Origin: an uncultured Pelolinea sp.
Lineage (GTDB): Bacteria; Chloroflexota; Anaerolineae; Anaerolineales; Anaerolineaceae
NCBI GenBank assembly: GCA_937902055.1
Contig: CALGUJ010000333.1
Location: forward strand, 1-9,389
DNA: 9,389 nt
Direction of reading: 5' to 3'
In this document: positions 1 through 7,063 of the stretch, piece after piece
Layout of the letters: the number at the start of each line of letters is the position of its first letter
Numbering within the stretch: the stretch's first letter is position 1
The notes under the pieces: model-generated
What the model was told of the DNA's origin: nothing
What the model saw: the letters and a program-made list of their open reading frames with translations, nothing else
Database searches by the model: none
Made by a program: the position numbers and the translations under genes

Positions 1-847
1 AGCGGTAGTTGCGCTCCAGCAGCAGCTTGACCGATTGGGGGTAATCGCTCTGGAAACGCAGCACGTTGCGGTAATCCGCCCCGCGCCAGCGGTAAATGGA
101 CTGGTCTTCATCGCCCACCACGAACAGGCAGTGATGCTGCGAGGAAAGATGTTTCAATAATTCGTATTGCGCCTGGTTGGTATCCTGGAATTCGTCCACC
201 AGCACGTGCTCGAAACGTCTGGCGTATTTCTCGCGAATCGGCGAATTTTCTTCGAACAGGCGCACGCTCCACATCAACAAGTCGTCGAAATCGACCGCGT
301 TGCTGGCGCGCAGGATCTTTTCGTATTGTTCGTAAACCCGTTTGGCGATCTCCTCGCGGTAGGTGCGGCTGCGCAAATCGCCCGGCCCCTGCATGGCGTT
401 CTTGGCGTTGGAGATGATGCCGTGGATGCTGGCGGGCTGGTAGAGTTTTTCGTCGATGTTCAGGTCTTTCAGCACGCGCTTGACGATGGACTGCTGATCG
501 TCGGCATCCATGATGACAAAGTTGGCGTCGAATGGCAGCGCAGCCGCCTCGCGCCGCAGGATTCGCGCGCAGATGGCGTGGAAGGTGCCCAGCCACAGCG
601 CGTCCACGCTGCCGCCCAGCATGCGCTCCAGGCGGGCGCGCATTTCGCGCGCGGCTTTGTTGGTGAAGGTCACCGCCAGGATGGCTTGCGGGTTGACGGC
701 CTTTTCGTGCACCAGGAAAGCGATGCGCTGGGTGAGCACGCGCGTCTTGCCGGAGCCGGGGCCGGCCAGCACCAGCAGTTGGCGGGCGTCGGACGTAACG
801 GCTTCGTATTGCTGGGGATTTAGTTTCTGCAGGGATTCCATCGTCAT
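1..847 (-). CDS. uvrD: ATP-dependent DNA helicase, UvrD/PcrA family (N-terminal part, runs off left edge)
   Basis: This encodes the front 282 codons of a superfamily 1A 3'-5' DNA helicase that unwinds DNA in nucleotide excision and mismatch repair and clears replication blocks. Reading the minus strand gives the family motifs in order: Q-motif LNPQQYEAV (residues 9-17), Walker A GPGSGKT (29-35), motif Ia AVTFTNKAAREM (58-69), motif Ib GTFHAICARIL (87-97), Walker B VDEFQDT (about 217-223), motif III GDEDQSIYRWRGAD (245-258) and the start of motif IV, ERNYR, at the window edge. Roughly 400-450 residues (domains 2A/2B and motifs V-VI) should lie outside. Two in-frame ATGs are available, at 847 and 841; I took the first. 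Neither has a clear Shine-Dalgarno sequence, so the choice is open. UvrD and PcrA cannot be separated from this half. It is transcribed away from the membrane-protein gene and is GC-rich (44 G+C in 601-660). Confidence 0.95.
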   Translation of the reverse strand, partial: MTMESLQKLNPQQYEAVTSDARQLLVLAGPGSGKTRVLTQRIAFLVHEKAVNPQAILAVTFTNKAAREMRARLERMLGGSVDALWLGTFHAICARILRREAAALPFDANFVIMDADDQQSIVKRVLKDLNIDEKLYQPASIHGIISNAKNAMQGPGDLRSRTYREEIAKRVYEQYEKILRASNAVDFDDLLMWSVRLFEENSPIREKYARRFEHVLVDEFQDTNQAQYELLKHLSSQHHCLFVVGDEDQSIYRWRGADYRNVLRFQSDYPQSVKLLLERNYR

Positions 848-864
848 GTCGATTGAAGATTTTA

Positions 865-953
865 CCTTATAACCCCCCGGGTAGGCGCGGGGGAATAATG
901 CGATTAGCTTAAAGAATGACCCGGCGCAGAGAAAATGGCGCATGCCTTATAAT
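865..953. promoter_or_regulatory. Divergent promoter region with two CCTTATAA copies
   Basis: The 122-bp gap between the helicase and the membrane-protein gene contains the octamer CCTTATAA twice, at 865-872 and 945-952, exactly 80 bp apart. The right copy overlaps a perfect TATAAT (948-953), a candidate -10 box for the plus-strand gene. The left copy read on the minus strand gives TATAAG (871 to 866), a candidate -10 for the helicase that would leave a leader of about 12 nt. Neither has a recognisable -35 box at 16-18 bp, so these are only candidate promoters. Confidence 0.35.
874..893. repeat. GC-only inverted repeat in the divergent intergenic region
   Basis: CCCCCG (874-879) can pair with CGGGGG (888-893) around an 8-nt loop, forming a short all-GC hairpin. 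No run of T follows on either strand, so it does not look like an intrinsic terminator. It lies just upstream of the candidate helicase -10 box and could be an operator or a chance feature of GC-rich DNA. Confidence 0.3.
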
Positions 954-969
954 TGGGAAGCGCGTAAAA

Positions 970-3111
970 ATGACACAGTTGATGGATTGGATTAAAACCC
1001 TTGCCAACCAACGGCAAAATCTGATTTTTGCCGCCCTGGCCGCTTTGGCTGCCTCGCTTTTGCTTTTCATCGCGAAATTTCAGAGGAATTTCTTCAGCAA
1101 GACTTATCTGGCTGTCACCATCCTTGTTTTCTGTGCTGCCTTTGTGTTTTTTGCTGCGATCAACCATTATCTCATCGCGGGGTTCATGCGCAAGAGCACT
1201 CCAACCGATCGCCGCCTCTTGATCGTGTCATCCATCCTGCTCAGCCTGCTGCTGCTCCTGAATTTCAACCCCGTGCCTTTCTACCTGCTGGAGGGCGCCG
1301 GAACGATCACCATTCGCCCGGCCGCGGGAAACCCCGCCGGTTCCGCGCCGATCGGCTTATTGTACGCGCGTAACCAACTGGGTAACATCCCCTACGCCGA
1401 CCTGGATATAACCGGCGAGTGGAAAGTGGAAACAGATCGCTTGATCTTAATGAATGGTTCGTCCCTGTCCTGGAAGGGAGAGATCACCGATCATCTGGAA
1501 ATCGGATTCGCGCCCTCAATGGAACCACAAAAAATCTCCATCGCAGTGGCTGGCAAGGAACGAGAGCTTGATCTGCAAAGGAAAGTGGATGCAGATATTG
1601 TGGTCTTTCGCTATGACAGCCAACCTTCGTTAATCAGCAAGATGCCTTTCGTTCTCTCGATCTTGATCCTGGGGATTTATCTGCTGGTTGCTTTACTCAA
1701 TTTTCTCTCATCCAGTTCCATTCAAAACCGGAATGCCCCTCTCCCCAAGGGAAAAATTATTTGGCTGGGTGTGCCGTTATTGGCTAGCGCTATCCTCACG
1801 CTGCTGGTTTTTTGGCCGGGCATGCTGACCAACGATTCCATGAATCAATGGGCGGAGATCGTCAGCGGCAACTTTTCCGACCTGAATCCGCTCCTGCATA
1901 CACTGCTGTTGTCAGGATTGGTTCATGTGGTCAAATCGCCCGCCATTGTAGCGCTATTCCAGACCGTTTTGCTTTGTCTGGTATTGGTTTACGGCCTGGG
2001 TTTTTTGAATAAGCGGGGTGTCCCTCCGGCGATCCTCGTTGGAATGGCATTCATCTTTGCGCTTTGGCCGTTCAATCCCTTGATGGTCAATACGCTGTGG
2101 AAAGATGTTTTATATAGCATCGCACTGCTGGCACTGTTCATTTTTATCCTCGAGATCGTTTTTAGCGACGGAAAATGGTTGGAGAACAAGCTGCATTTCC
2201 TGCTCCTGGGATTATCTGCGTTTTCGGTGATGGCATTCCGCCTGAATGGTTTACCGGTGGCAATGATTTCGTGTGGGGTGCTGCCGCTTTTCTATAAAAA
2301 ATTTCGCAAGGGATTATTGATCACCCTGGCTTCCCTTTTGCTGCTTTGGTCATTTGTGAAAGGTCCGTTGCAATCTCGTTTTGCCAGGTCAGAAGTGAGT
2401 ACAAGCGCGTTGAATCTGACCCTGCTGCACCATATTGCCGCTCATTACGATGAAGGCACTGTGATGACCCAACTACAATTGGATTACCTGGATGAATTGT
2501 TGCCCCTCTCGGAGTGGAAATATGATTGCTGCTATATGGGTAATATCTACACCCATCCGGAGTTCGACCAACTCCGCTTCATGCGCAGTTTTTCGCAAAA
2601 CTTTCAATTAGCCGGTTCGTTGTTTGTCAAGGATCCCATGATCGACCTTCAGGATCAATTGTGCGCCAGCGAAATGGATTGGAGATTTATTGATAATCGG
2701 TGCACTTTCAAATCGCTGCATCCCTTTGACGTGGATTCCACTTCAATAAAAAGCTGGATACCGGATAACGAATTCGGGCTTAAGGAAAATTCACTCCTGC
2801 CCCAATGGACGCCATTCTATTTCACCCTTCTGGATAAGATTGGAACCTTTTCCGGCACTTCCACCGCGCTGCTGCGGCCGGCTTTTTATGTCTATATCGC
2901 TGTGATTGTTCTTATCGCGGCCGCCATCCGGTTTAACAATAAAAAGCTTTTATTGGCTTCTCTGCCGGTTTTGCTGCAAACCGGGATTCTTGCCCTGATC
3001 AATTTCGCCCCGGCTTTTCGTTATCAGTACGGGGTTTGCCTGATCGGGCTTTTCTGCATTGGATTGTTGTTCATACCTGCTGAAAACCTGGTAAAAACAG
3101 AAAAACCTTAG
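970..3111 (+). CDS. Large polytopic membrane protein, GT-C-like, with extracytoplasmic domain
   Basis: The predicted product has 713 residues. Three membrane helices (about 16-36, 46-69, 83-106) are followed by a soluble, probably beta-rich extracytoplasmic domain (about 107-222), then a long membrane-embedded part with roughly eight or more helices from 226, interrupted by a soluble stretch (about 467-610) and closed by two or three helices (about 636-703). Motifs resembling GT-C-like membrane proteins are PGMLTNDS (283-290), NPLLH (306-310), LWKD (376-379), FRLNG (423-427) and FRYQY (683-687). From memory it resembles the DUF6020-type family; this is not verified. The acidic N288-D289 pair near a membrane exit could be catalytic. 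I preferred the ATG at 970, preceded by GGGAAG at 955-960, over the in-frame ATG at 916, whose extra 18 residues are basic and lie upstream of the TATAAT box. Beside a polysaccharide cluster, a glycan transferase or polymerase role is plausible but inferred. A large transporter is an alternative. The stop is TAG. Confidence 0.85.
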   Translation: MTQLMDWIKTLANQRQNLIFAALAALAASLLLFIAKFQRNFFSKTYLAVTILVFCAAFVFFAAINHYLIAGFMRKSTPTDRRLLIVSSILLSLLLLLNFNPVPFYLLEGAGTITIRPAAGNPAGSAPIGLLYARNQLGNIPYADLDITGEWKVETDRLILMNGSSLSWKGEITDHLEIGFAPSMEPQKISIAVAGKERELDLQRKVDADIVVFRYDSQPSLISKMPFVLSILILGIYLLVALLNFLSSSSIQNRNAPLPKGKIIWLGVPLLASAILTLLVFWPGMLTNDSMNQWAEIVSGNFSDLNPLLHTLLLSGLVHVVKSPAIVALFQTVLLCLVLVYGLGFLNKRGVPPAILVGMAFIFALWPFNPLMVNTLWKDVLYSIALLALFIFILEIVFSDGKWLENKLHFLLLGLSAFSVMAFRLNGLPVAMISCGVLPLFYKKFRKGLLITLASLLLLWSFVKGPLQSRFARSEVSTSALNLTLLHHIAAHYDEGTVMTQLQLDYLDELLPLSEWKYDCCYMGNIYTHPEFDQLRFMRSFSQNFQLAGSLFVKDPMIDLQDQLCASEMDWRFIDNRCTFKSLHPFDVDSTSIKSWIPDNEFGLKENSLLPQWTPFYFTLLDKIGTFSGTSTALLRPAFYVYIAVIVLIAAAIRFNNKKLLLASLPVLLQTGILALINFAPAFRYQYGVCLIGLFCIGLLFIPAENLVKTEKP

Positions 3112-4445
3112 AGATTGATGGCAAATTCTTTTTTGCTGATCCTGATCAGGTAAACCATGCTGAGGATATAAGTGACCATGGTCACCAATCCAGCACCGAT
3201 GATCCCCATGGTCGGGATGGCGATCAGGTTCATCAGAGCATCTCCAACCACCAAAGCGAGAATGAAGAAGGTATACAGGCCGGGGCGGTTGCCCTGCATG
3301 ATCAACCCCTGCATCGCTCCATAACCGGAGTTAATCACTACGCCGATGACAATGACGCTGAAGATAATCCAGCTATCGATCAAGTATCTCGGATCGGCAA
3401 ACAATTTCACGACCAATGGATAAACCGCGATGGAAAGGGCGCCAAAGAAGACCATCAGCGGATAGAACATCTTTTTGAATTCTTTGGATAGAGTTTCAAT
3501 TCCCTTGTTGTCGTTGGTTGCGAATGCTTTTCCGATCAGGGGATTCAAGGTCAATTGGGCCACCACGGTGATTTCGTATAATCCTTCTGCCAGGCTGGCT
3601 GCGAAACTGTAGATGCCTACATGCGTATCGGTCATGAACGAGCCAATCATCAGGACATCTATTTTGGTGTTGATGCCTATCAATAAGCCGCTCAGGAAAC
3701 CCCGGTAGCCGAAGGAGAGATGTTCCTTTGATAATTCCTTGAAATGGGTCTGGCGTGCAAACGGCAGGACCTTGGGAAAAATGAAGATAAACAACCAGAT
3801 GGATAATATGAATTCGCAAATGCTCAACGAAAGCGAAATGTAGCGGCTGTCCAGTTTTAAGATAATAATGATGAGGATAATTACCGGTAAAAGAATGTAA
3901 CGCAATGAACGGAAGAATGAAAAGGTCTTTATTTCATTTAATCCGTTCAGCACATTGATGAGTACTTTGTTGATCGAGAAAAAAAACAGGCTCGGCAGCG
4001 TGTAAAACAGACCGGCAATCACATCCGGGCTATCTAAAAAGTAGCTGATCGGTTTGATCAGTAACAGGCTCAAGATTGTTGCCGGTATTGAGATCAGCGC
4101 GATCAGGATCAGCGCGGAAATGGTTATTTCGGAGCAATAATTACGATTCTTATCATTCACGGATACCAGACGCAGAACGGAATGATGCAGCCCAAAGACA
4201 ACCACCTGGGAAAAGATCAAATAGATGGCATAGACTTGGTTGAAAACCCCCAGAGCTTCCTCGCCCCGTGTGGCAACGATCAGGGCGTTCATCAGGAATC
4301 CGTTGGCTGCCAGAATGACCAGGCTCAACATGTTCCAGGAAAATCCCTGACCCAGTCGGCTGGTCATGGACGCTTTTATTTTCCTGAATATTTCCGGATT
4401 CAGCTTTTCGAGGAATGTGAGCAGTTTTTCAGTGAGGTGTTCCAT
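3108..4445 (-). CDS. Wzx-like polysaccharide flippase (MOP/MVF superfamily)
   Basis: The 445-residue product is almost entirely hydrophobic helices, about 12-14, as expected for an O-antigen/teichoic-type flippase that moves undecaprenyl-linked oligosaccharide across the cytoplasmic membrane. The N-terminal part after the leader has the familiar pattern GQGFSWNML, then LGVFNQVYAIYLIFSQ and GLHHSVLRLVS. A later block, with INTKIDVLMIG and VGIYSFAASLAE, matches the repeat-like second half of Wzx proteins, and the C-terminal PTMGIIGAGLVTMVTY is also typical. I placed the start at the ATG 4445, 22 nt after the stop of the acetyltransferase. Reading further upstream would overlap that gene with proline-rich, non-family sequence. 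No good Shine-Dalgarno precedes 4445, and an ATG at 4367 is an alternative. The TAA overlaps the TAG of the convergent membrane-protein gene. The gene is AT-rich (21 G+C in 3781-3840), unlike the flanking housekeeping genes. It is the last gene of the minus-strand cluster. Confidence 0.9.
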   Translation of the reverse strand: MEHLTEKLLTFLEKLNPEIFRKIKASMTSRLGQGFSWNMLSLVILAANGFLMNALIVATRGEEALGVFNQVYAIYLIFSQVVVFGLHHSVLRLVSVNDKNRNYCSEITISALILIALISIPATILSLLLIKPISYFLDSPDVIAGLFYTLPSLFFFSINKVLINVLNGLNEIKTFSFFRSLRYILLPVIILIIIILKLDSRYISLSLSICEFILSIWLFIFIFPKVLPFARQTHFKELSKEHLSFGYRGFLSGLLIGINTKIDVLMIGSFMTDTHVGIYSFAASLAEGLYEITVVAQLTLNPLIGKAFATNDNKGIETLSKEFKKMFYPLMVFFGALSIAVYPLVVKLFADPRYLIDSWIIFSVIVIGVVINSGYGAMQGLIMQGNRPGLYTFFILALVVGDALMNLIAIPTMGIIGAGLVTMVTYILSMVYLIRISKKEFAINL

Positions 4446-4467
4446 AAATCTGGACAAATAGAAGGGA

Positions 4468-5019
4468 TTATTTCCGGCTGCCGATAACTTTGCAGGGGGA
4501 TCCAACTGCAATGGAATAGGGAGGGATATCATCCGCCACGACTGAATTGGCGCCAATTACAGTGCCATCGCCGATATGGACTCCTTTCACGATCACCACA
4601 TTGGCTGCCAGCCAGACATCATTGCCGATTTCAACCGATCCCAGCTTAAAACCCTGGTTGCGGATGAGTGTTTTTGCGTCCGCGTAAGCGTGGTCGGTGG
4701 TCATGATCATCACGTTGGGCGCAATGCGGACGTCGCTACCGATCTTCAACCCGCCGTAAGCGGTCAGGGTGCAGCGGGCGCCGATGGTGGTGTTGGCGCC
4801 GACTGTCAAGTCCCAGGGGCAAAAAACCGTAACCCCCTCGCCGATAGCGGCGGTTTTGATTTTGGCTCCGAAGAGGAGCAGGCAGCCATAGCGCAGATAA
4901 TTGCAAAAGGGGAAGGAAAGGTTTTTAAAGAAACCGTAAAGCAGATAAAAAAGGCCATTCCCAATATAGTTTTTCAGACTTTGTAGTTCTTTTTTATCGA
5001 TATGCCTGATTTTCTCCAT
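4468..5019 (-). CDS. Acyltransferase with left-handed beta-helix (hexapeptide repeat)
   Basis: This 183-residue protein belongs to the hexapeptide acyltransferases related to maltose/galactoside O-acetyltransferases and WcaF, which transfer acetyl from acetyl-CoA to a sugar hydroxyl. After a hydrophobic N-terminal stretch (about 20-52), common in polysaccharide-cluster members, come irregular hexapeptide turns from about 55 onward (IGEGVTVF, VGANTTIGARCTL, IGSDVRIAPNVMI). The likely catalytic histidine is H110 in MTTDHAY. More turns follow (IGNDVWLAANVVI, VHIGDGTVIGANSVV), then the usual cap IPPYSIAVGSPCKVIG. The start is the ATG at 5019, preceded by GAGGA at 7-nt spacing. A TTG six codons upstream is in frame but less likely. 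The gene lies 45 nt after the glycosyltransferase and 22 nt before the flippase, so it is probably co-transcribed. Its substrate is presumably a sugar of the glycan made by this cluster; this is inferred from context. Confidence 0.92.
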   Translation of the reverse strand: MEKIRHIDKKELQSLKNYIGNGLFYLLYGFFKNLSFPFCNYLRYGCLLLFGAKIKTAAIGEGVTVFCPWDLTVGANTTIGARCTLTAYGGLKIGSDVRIAPNVMIMTTDHAYADAKTLIRNQGFKLGSVEIGNDVWLAANVVIVKGVHIGDGTVIGANSVVADDIPPYSIAVGSPCKVIGSRK

Positions 5020-5064
5020 TTCATTTTCCTCGGGCAAAATTCGTCGCTTATCCCAAATAACGCT

Positions 5065-6012
5065 TTAGCGGCGTTTGTTATAGTCCATATCCATCCAGAT
5101 TGCAAACAACATGGATTGAAAAGCAAAGAAAGCGACAAAGACCAGAATGATCAGCGTGGTCTGAGGTGCTTGTCCATAACGGTTGTATAAAACGAAGAAT
5201 CTGACAATCAGAGGAATAACCACGAAAATACTCAGAAAAAAAGAAAAACCGTAAAATAGAACCAACGGGTTGAAATCGCGGACTATGTAGCGCTTCCATA
5301 ATCGGCGAAAGAACAACCTTATCAGCAGGCAGCTCACTTCCGGTATGTATTTCCACAGCTTGATCTTGCTTTTTTCATCGCCGTACACCGGTTTGATCTC
5401 AACGTCGTCTGCTTTGCATCCCTGAATATTCAACATGCAAAGGATATCGGCGTTATAACCAAATCCCTTTTTCATGTCTTTGATCGGTATTTTTGCCAGG
5501 GCGCTATTCTTGATGACGGTGTATCCGCATTGCGGATCCATAACGAAGTAATAACCGGTCGCAAATTTGGTGAGAATTGTGAGAATTGAGTTGCCGATCA
5601 AGCGGTAGCGCGGCATCTTTTCAACCACATTCGCATGCAGCAGACGATTACCTTTAACGTAATCCAGATCTCTTTCGATCAATGCATCCAGCAGAATGTG
5701 CAGATCATCCGGATGCATTTGGTTATCACCCGCCATGACCGCGGTATATTCGATACTTTCCTCCGCCAGGCTGGCGCAATATCCATCGATCAGTGATTGC
5801 CCCAAGCCCTTATTGGTTTCGTGGGTGATAATCGTGAGCCTTTTGTTCTTCTTGGCGAAATCACCGAGGAAGGCTGACGTTCCATCCGTGCTGCCATCAT
5901 TGATCACAAAAATATGGTCCACATATTTAGGAATTCCCTTCAAAGTCAGCGGAAGAAGGGTTTCCTCGTTCATTGCTGGAATAATTACCGCGATTTTTTT
6001 GTGTTTATACAT
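5065..6012 (-). CDS. Family 2 glycosyltransferase, polyprenyl-phosphate (DPM1/GtrB-like), with two C-terminal membrane helices
   Basis: The 315-residue product has a GT-A fold domain: IAVIIPAMNEE (7-17), the nucleotide-binding INDGSTDGT (37-45), NKGLGQSLIDGY (67-78) and MAGDNQMHPDDL (93-104), where the metal-site aspartate is D96. The acceptor region contains MDPQCGYTVI and GFGYNADIL. Two membrane helices (about 246-268 and 280-303) follow. This architecture is that of dolichol/undecaprenyl-phosphate sugar transferases, which move a sugar from a nucleotide donor to polyprenyl phosphate on the cytoplasmic side; the sugar cannot be read from sequence. I chose ATG 6012, which falls 10 nt after the TAA at 6023-6025 closing the epimerase reading frame. 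A TTG at 6036 would overlap that frame. The only Shine-Dalgarno-like bases are GGGG four nt before the ATG, so translation may be coupled to the upstream gene. Paired with the GT-C-like membrane protein it could supply a lipid-linked donor; that is inference. Confidence 0.92.
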   Translation of the reverse strand: MYKHKKIAVIIPAMNEETLLPLTLKGIPKYVDHIFVINDGSTDGTSAFLGDFAKKNKRLTIITHETNKGLGQSLIDGYCASLAEESIEYTAVMAGDNQMHPDDLHILLDALIERDLDYVKGNRLLHANVVEKMPRYRLIGNSILTILTKFATGYYFVMDPQCGYTVIKNSALAKIPIKDMKKGFGYNADILCMLNIQGCKADDVEIKPVYGDEKSKIKLWKYIPEVSCLLIRLFFRRLWKRYIVRDFNPLVLFYGFSFFLSIFVVIPLIVRFFVLYNRYGQAPQTTLIILVFVAFFAFQSMLFAIWMDMDYNKRR

Positions 6013-6022
6013 ACGACCCCGG

Positions 6023-6145
6023 TTATTTTCCTTCAAAATATGCCCGAGACCACGCTATCGTCTGTGTCAATCCCTGGCTGAAGTCGGTTAGGAAATCGAC
6101 ACCGAGTGTTTTGCGGATCAATGAATTATCGACGTCAAAAACCTA
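6023..6145 (-). other. In-frame amber codon and still-open C-terminal continuation of the epimerase
   Basis: At 6145-6143 the epimerase frame has TAG immediately after the family motif DWTPGDI. Reading on in the same frame gives 39 sense codons, starting VFDVDNSLIRKTLGVDF and continuing LTDFSQGLTQTIAWS, which is what the C-terminus of these epimerases looks like, then TAA at 6025-6023. With the amber codon read as an amino acid the protein would be 321 residues, a normal family length. A single base change (for example AAG or CAG to TAG) explains it. It may be a recent nonsense mutation, a sequencing error, or a suppressed codon. Confidence 0.85.
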
Positions 6146-6988
6146 GATATCACCGGGTGTCCAATCCTGGTAAATGATCTCCTGGTGGTTGATCCCCAAT
6201 TGCTGTTGTACCATCTCCGCAAGTTGTTTAATGGTCACTTTGATACCGGAAGCGCAGTTGAAAATCTTTCCGGCAGCTTCAGGTTTTGCCGCAGCCAATA
6301 AATTGGCGCGTACCACATCTTTCACGTAGGTGAAGGAACGTTCCTGGCTGCCATCACCAAAGATATAGATTGGCTGCCCGCTTAACATCCTGCGCGCAAA
6401 GATGGAAACAACGCCGCCTACATCGGAGGATTCCTGCCGCGGGCCGTATACATGAAAATAGCGCAGTACCGTGGTATTCAAGCCATACATATGTTCGAAC
6501 ACTTTTACGTAACGTTCACCCGCCAGCTTGGATACTCCATAATAGGACGTGGGATTCAACGGGTGGGTTTCATTCTGCGGCGTGAATTGCGGTTCTCCGT
6601 AAACCGACCCAGTTGAGGCATGCACAAATTTTTTGACCCCATGTTTCACGGCAAGCTGCAGAAGACTGAGCGTCCCCCCGCCGTTGATCTGTAGGTCTTT
6701 CTGCGGATCGCGCATGCAGATCGTCTTTTTGGATGCAGCTTCGTGGAAGATGACCTCAACGCCGGGAAGCAGTTGGTCCAGTTTTTGAAAATCGGTAACG
6801 TCGCATTCCATTTCATGAAAATTTGGAAAACTTTTCAGGTGCGCCAGGTTTTCGTGTTTACCAGCAAAGTAATTGTCGATGCTGATCGTATCCACTCCCA
6901 GATTGACCAATTCCTCGACCAGGTGACTGCCAATAAACCCCGCTCCGCCCGTAACTAGTGCTCTTTTGTAGTTGAGTTGAAAATCCAT
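6143..6988 (-). CDS. NAD-dependent sugar epimerase/dehydratase, cut short by an in-frame TAG
   Basis: As read, the product has 281 residues of an extended SDR nucleotide-sugar epimerase/dehydratase (UDP-glucose 4-epimerase-like), which acts on NDP-sugars in the cytoplasm using bound NAD. The Rossmann motif TGGAGFIG is at 13-20, an acidic pair-type position SIDNY at 36-40, and HEAAS at 82-86. The catalytic set is ST at 125-126 in HASTGSVYGEP and YGVSK at 150-154. RYFHVYGPRQ (176-185), FGDGSQERSFTYVKDV (210-225) and DWTPGDI (275-281) complete the pattern. The ATG at 6988 has only a weak AGG upstream. Family members usually continue for about 30-40 residues beyond the PGD motif, and the missing part is present downstream in frame, so this is a complete gene interrupted by one codon rather than a naturally short protein. 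Loss of the C-terminus would remove part of the substrate-binding domain. It heads the four-gene minus-strand cluster, 75 nt after pepT. The exact sugar specificity cannot be assigned. Confidence 0.9.
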   Translation of the reverse strand: MDFQLNYKRALVTGGAGFIGSHLVEELVNLGVDTISIDNYFAGKHENLAHLKSFPNFHEMECDVTDFQKLDQLLPGVEVIFHEAASKKTICMRDPQKDLQINGGGTLSLLQLAVKHGVKKFVHASTGSVYGEPQFTPQNETHPLNPTSYYGVSKLAGERYVKVFEHMYGLNTTVLRYFHVYGPRQESSDVGGVVSIFARRMLSGQPIYIFGDGSQERSFTYVKDVVRANLLAAAKPEAAGKIFNCASGIKVTIKQLAEMVQQQLGINHQEIIYQDWTPGDI

Positions 6989-7063
6989 TTTGCCTAAACC
7001 TGAGGACTGCTCTTTTATTCTATTTTATACATGCGGGATACTTGAAATAATCCCTATTGTGCA
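6989..7063 (-). promoter_or_regulatory. AT-rich gap before the polysaccharide cluster, possible weak promoter
   Basis: The 75-bp gap between pepT and the epimerase is AT-rich. On the minus strand it holds TATAAAAT (7029 to 7022) and TAGAAT (7022 to 7017), either of which could be a -10 box, but no good -35 box is seen. A 5-bp inverted repeat GGGAT/ATCCC (7035-7039 with 7050-7054) is present without a following T run, so it is at best a weak terminator of pepT. Whether the cluster has its own promoter or is read from pepT cannot be decided. Confidence 0.25.

Noticed and set aside
167..823. Open frame of 218 codons on the plus strand over the helicase gene
   Set aside because: It is antisense to a helicase with every SF1 motif in order; its translation has no recognisable motif and is a by-product of GC-rich codons.
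916..969. Extending the membrane-protein gene to the upstream ATG at 916
   Set aside because: The 18 extra residues are basic and not membrane-like, the ATG at 970 has GGGAAG before it, and a TATAAT box lies within the extension.
3109..3153. General recoding of TAG as a sense codon, suggested by the epimerase amber
   Set aside because: The membrane-protein gene ends with TAG exactly at its convergent neighbour's stop; reading through adds only 13 codons antisense to the flippase before TAA. A single interrupted gene is better explained by a point mutation or error.
5696..6091. Plus-strand open frame of 131 codons across the glycosyltransferase start and epimerase tail
   Set aside because: Both minus-strand frames there are clearly family-like, so this is a shadow.
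7035..7054. Inverted repeat after pepT as an intrinsic terminator
   Set aside because: The stem is only 5 bp of mixed composition with a 10-nt loop and no T run follows on the minus strand.
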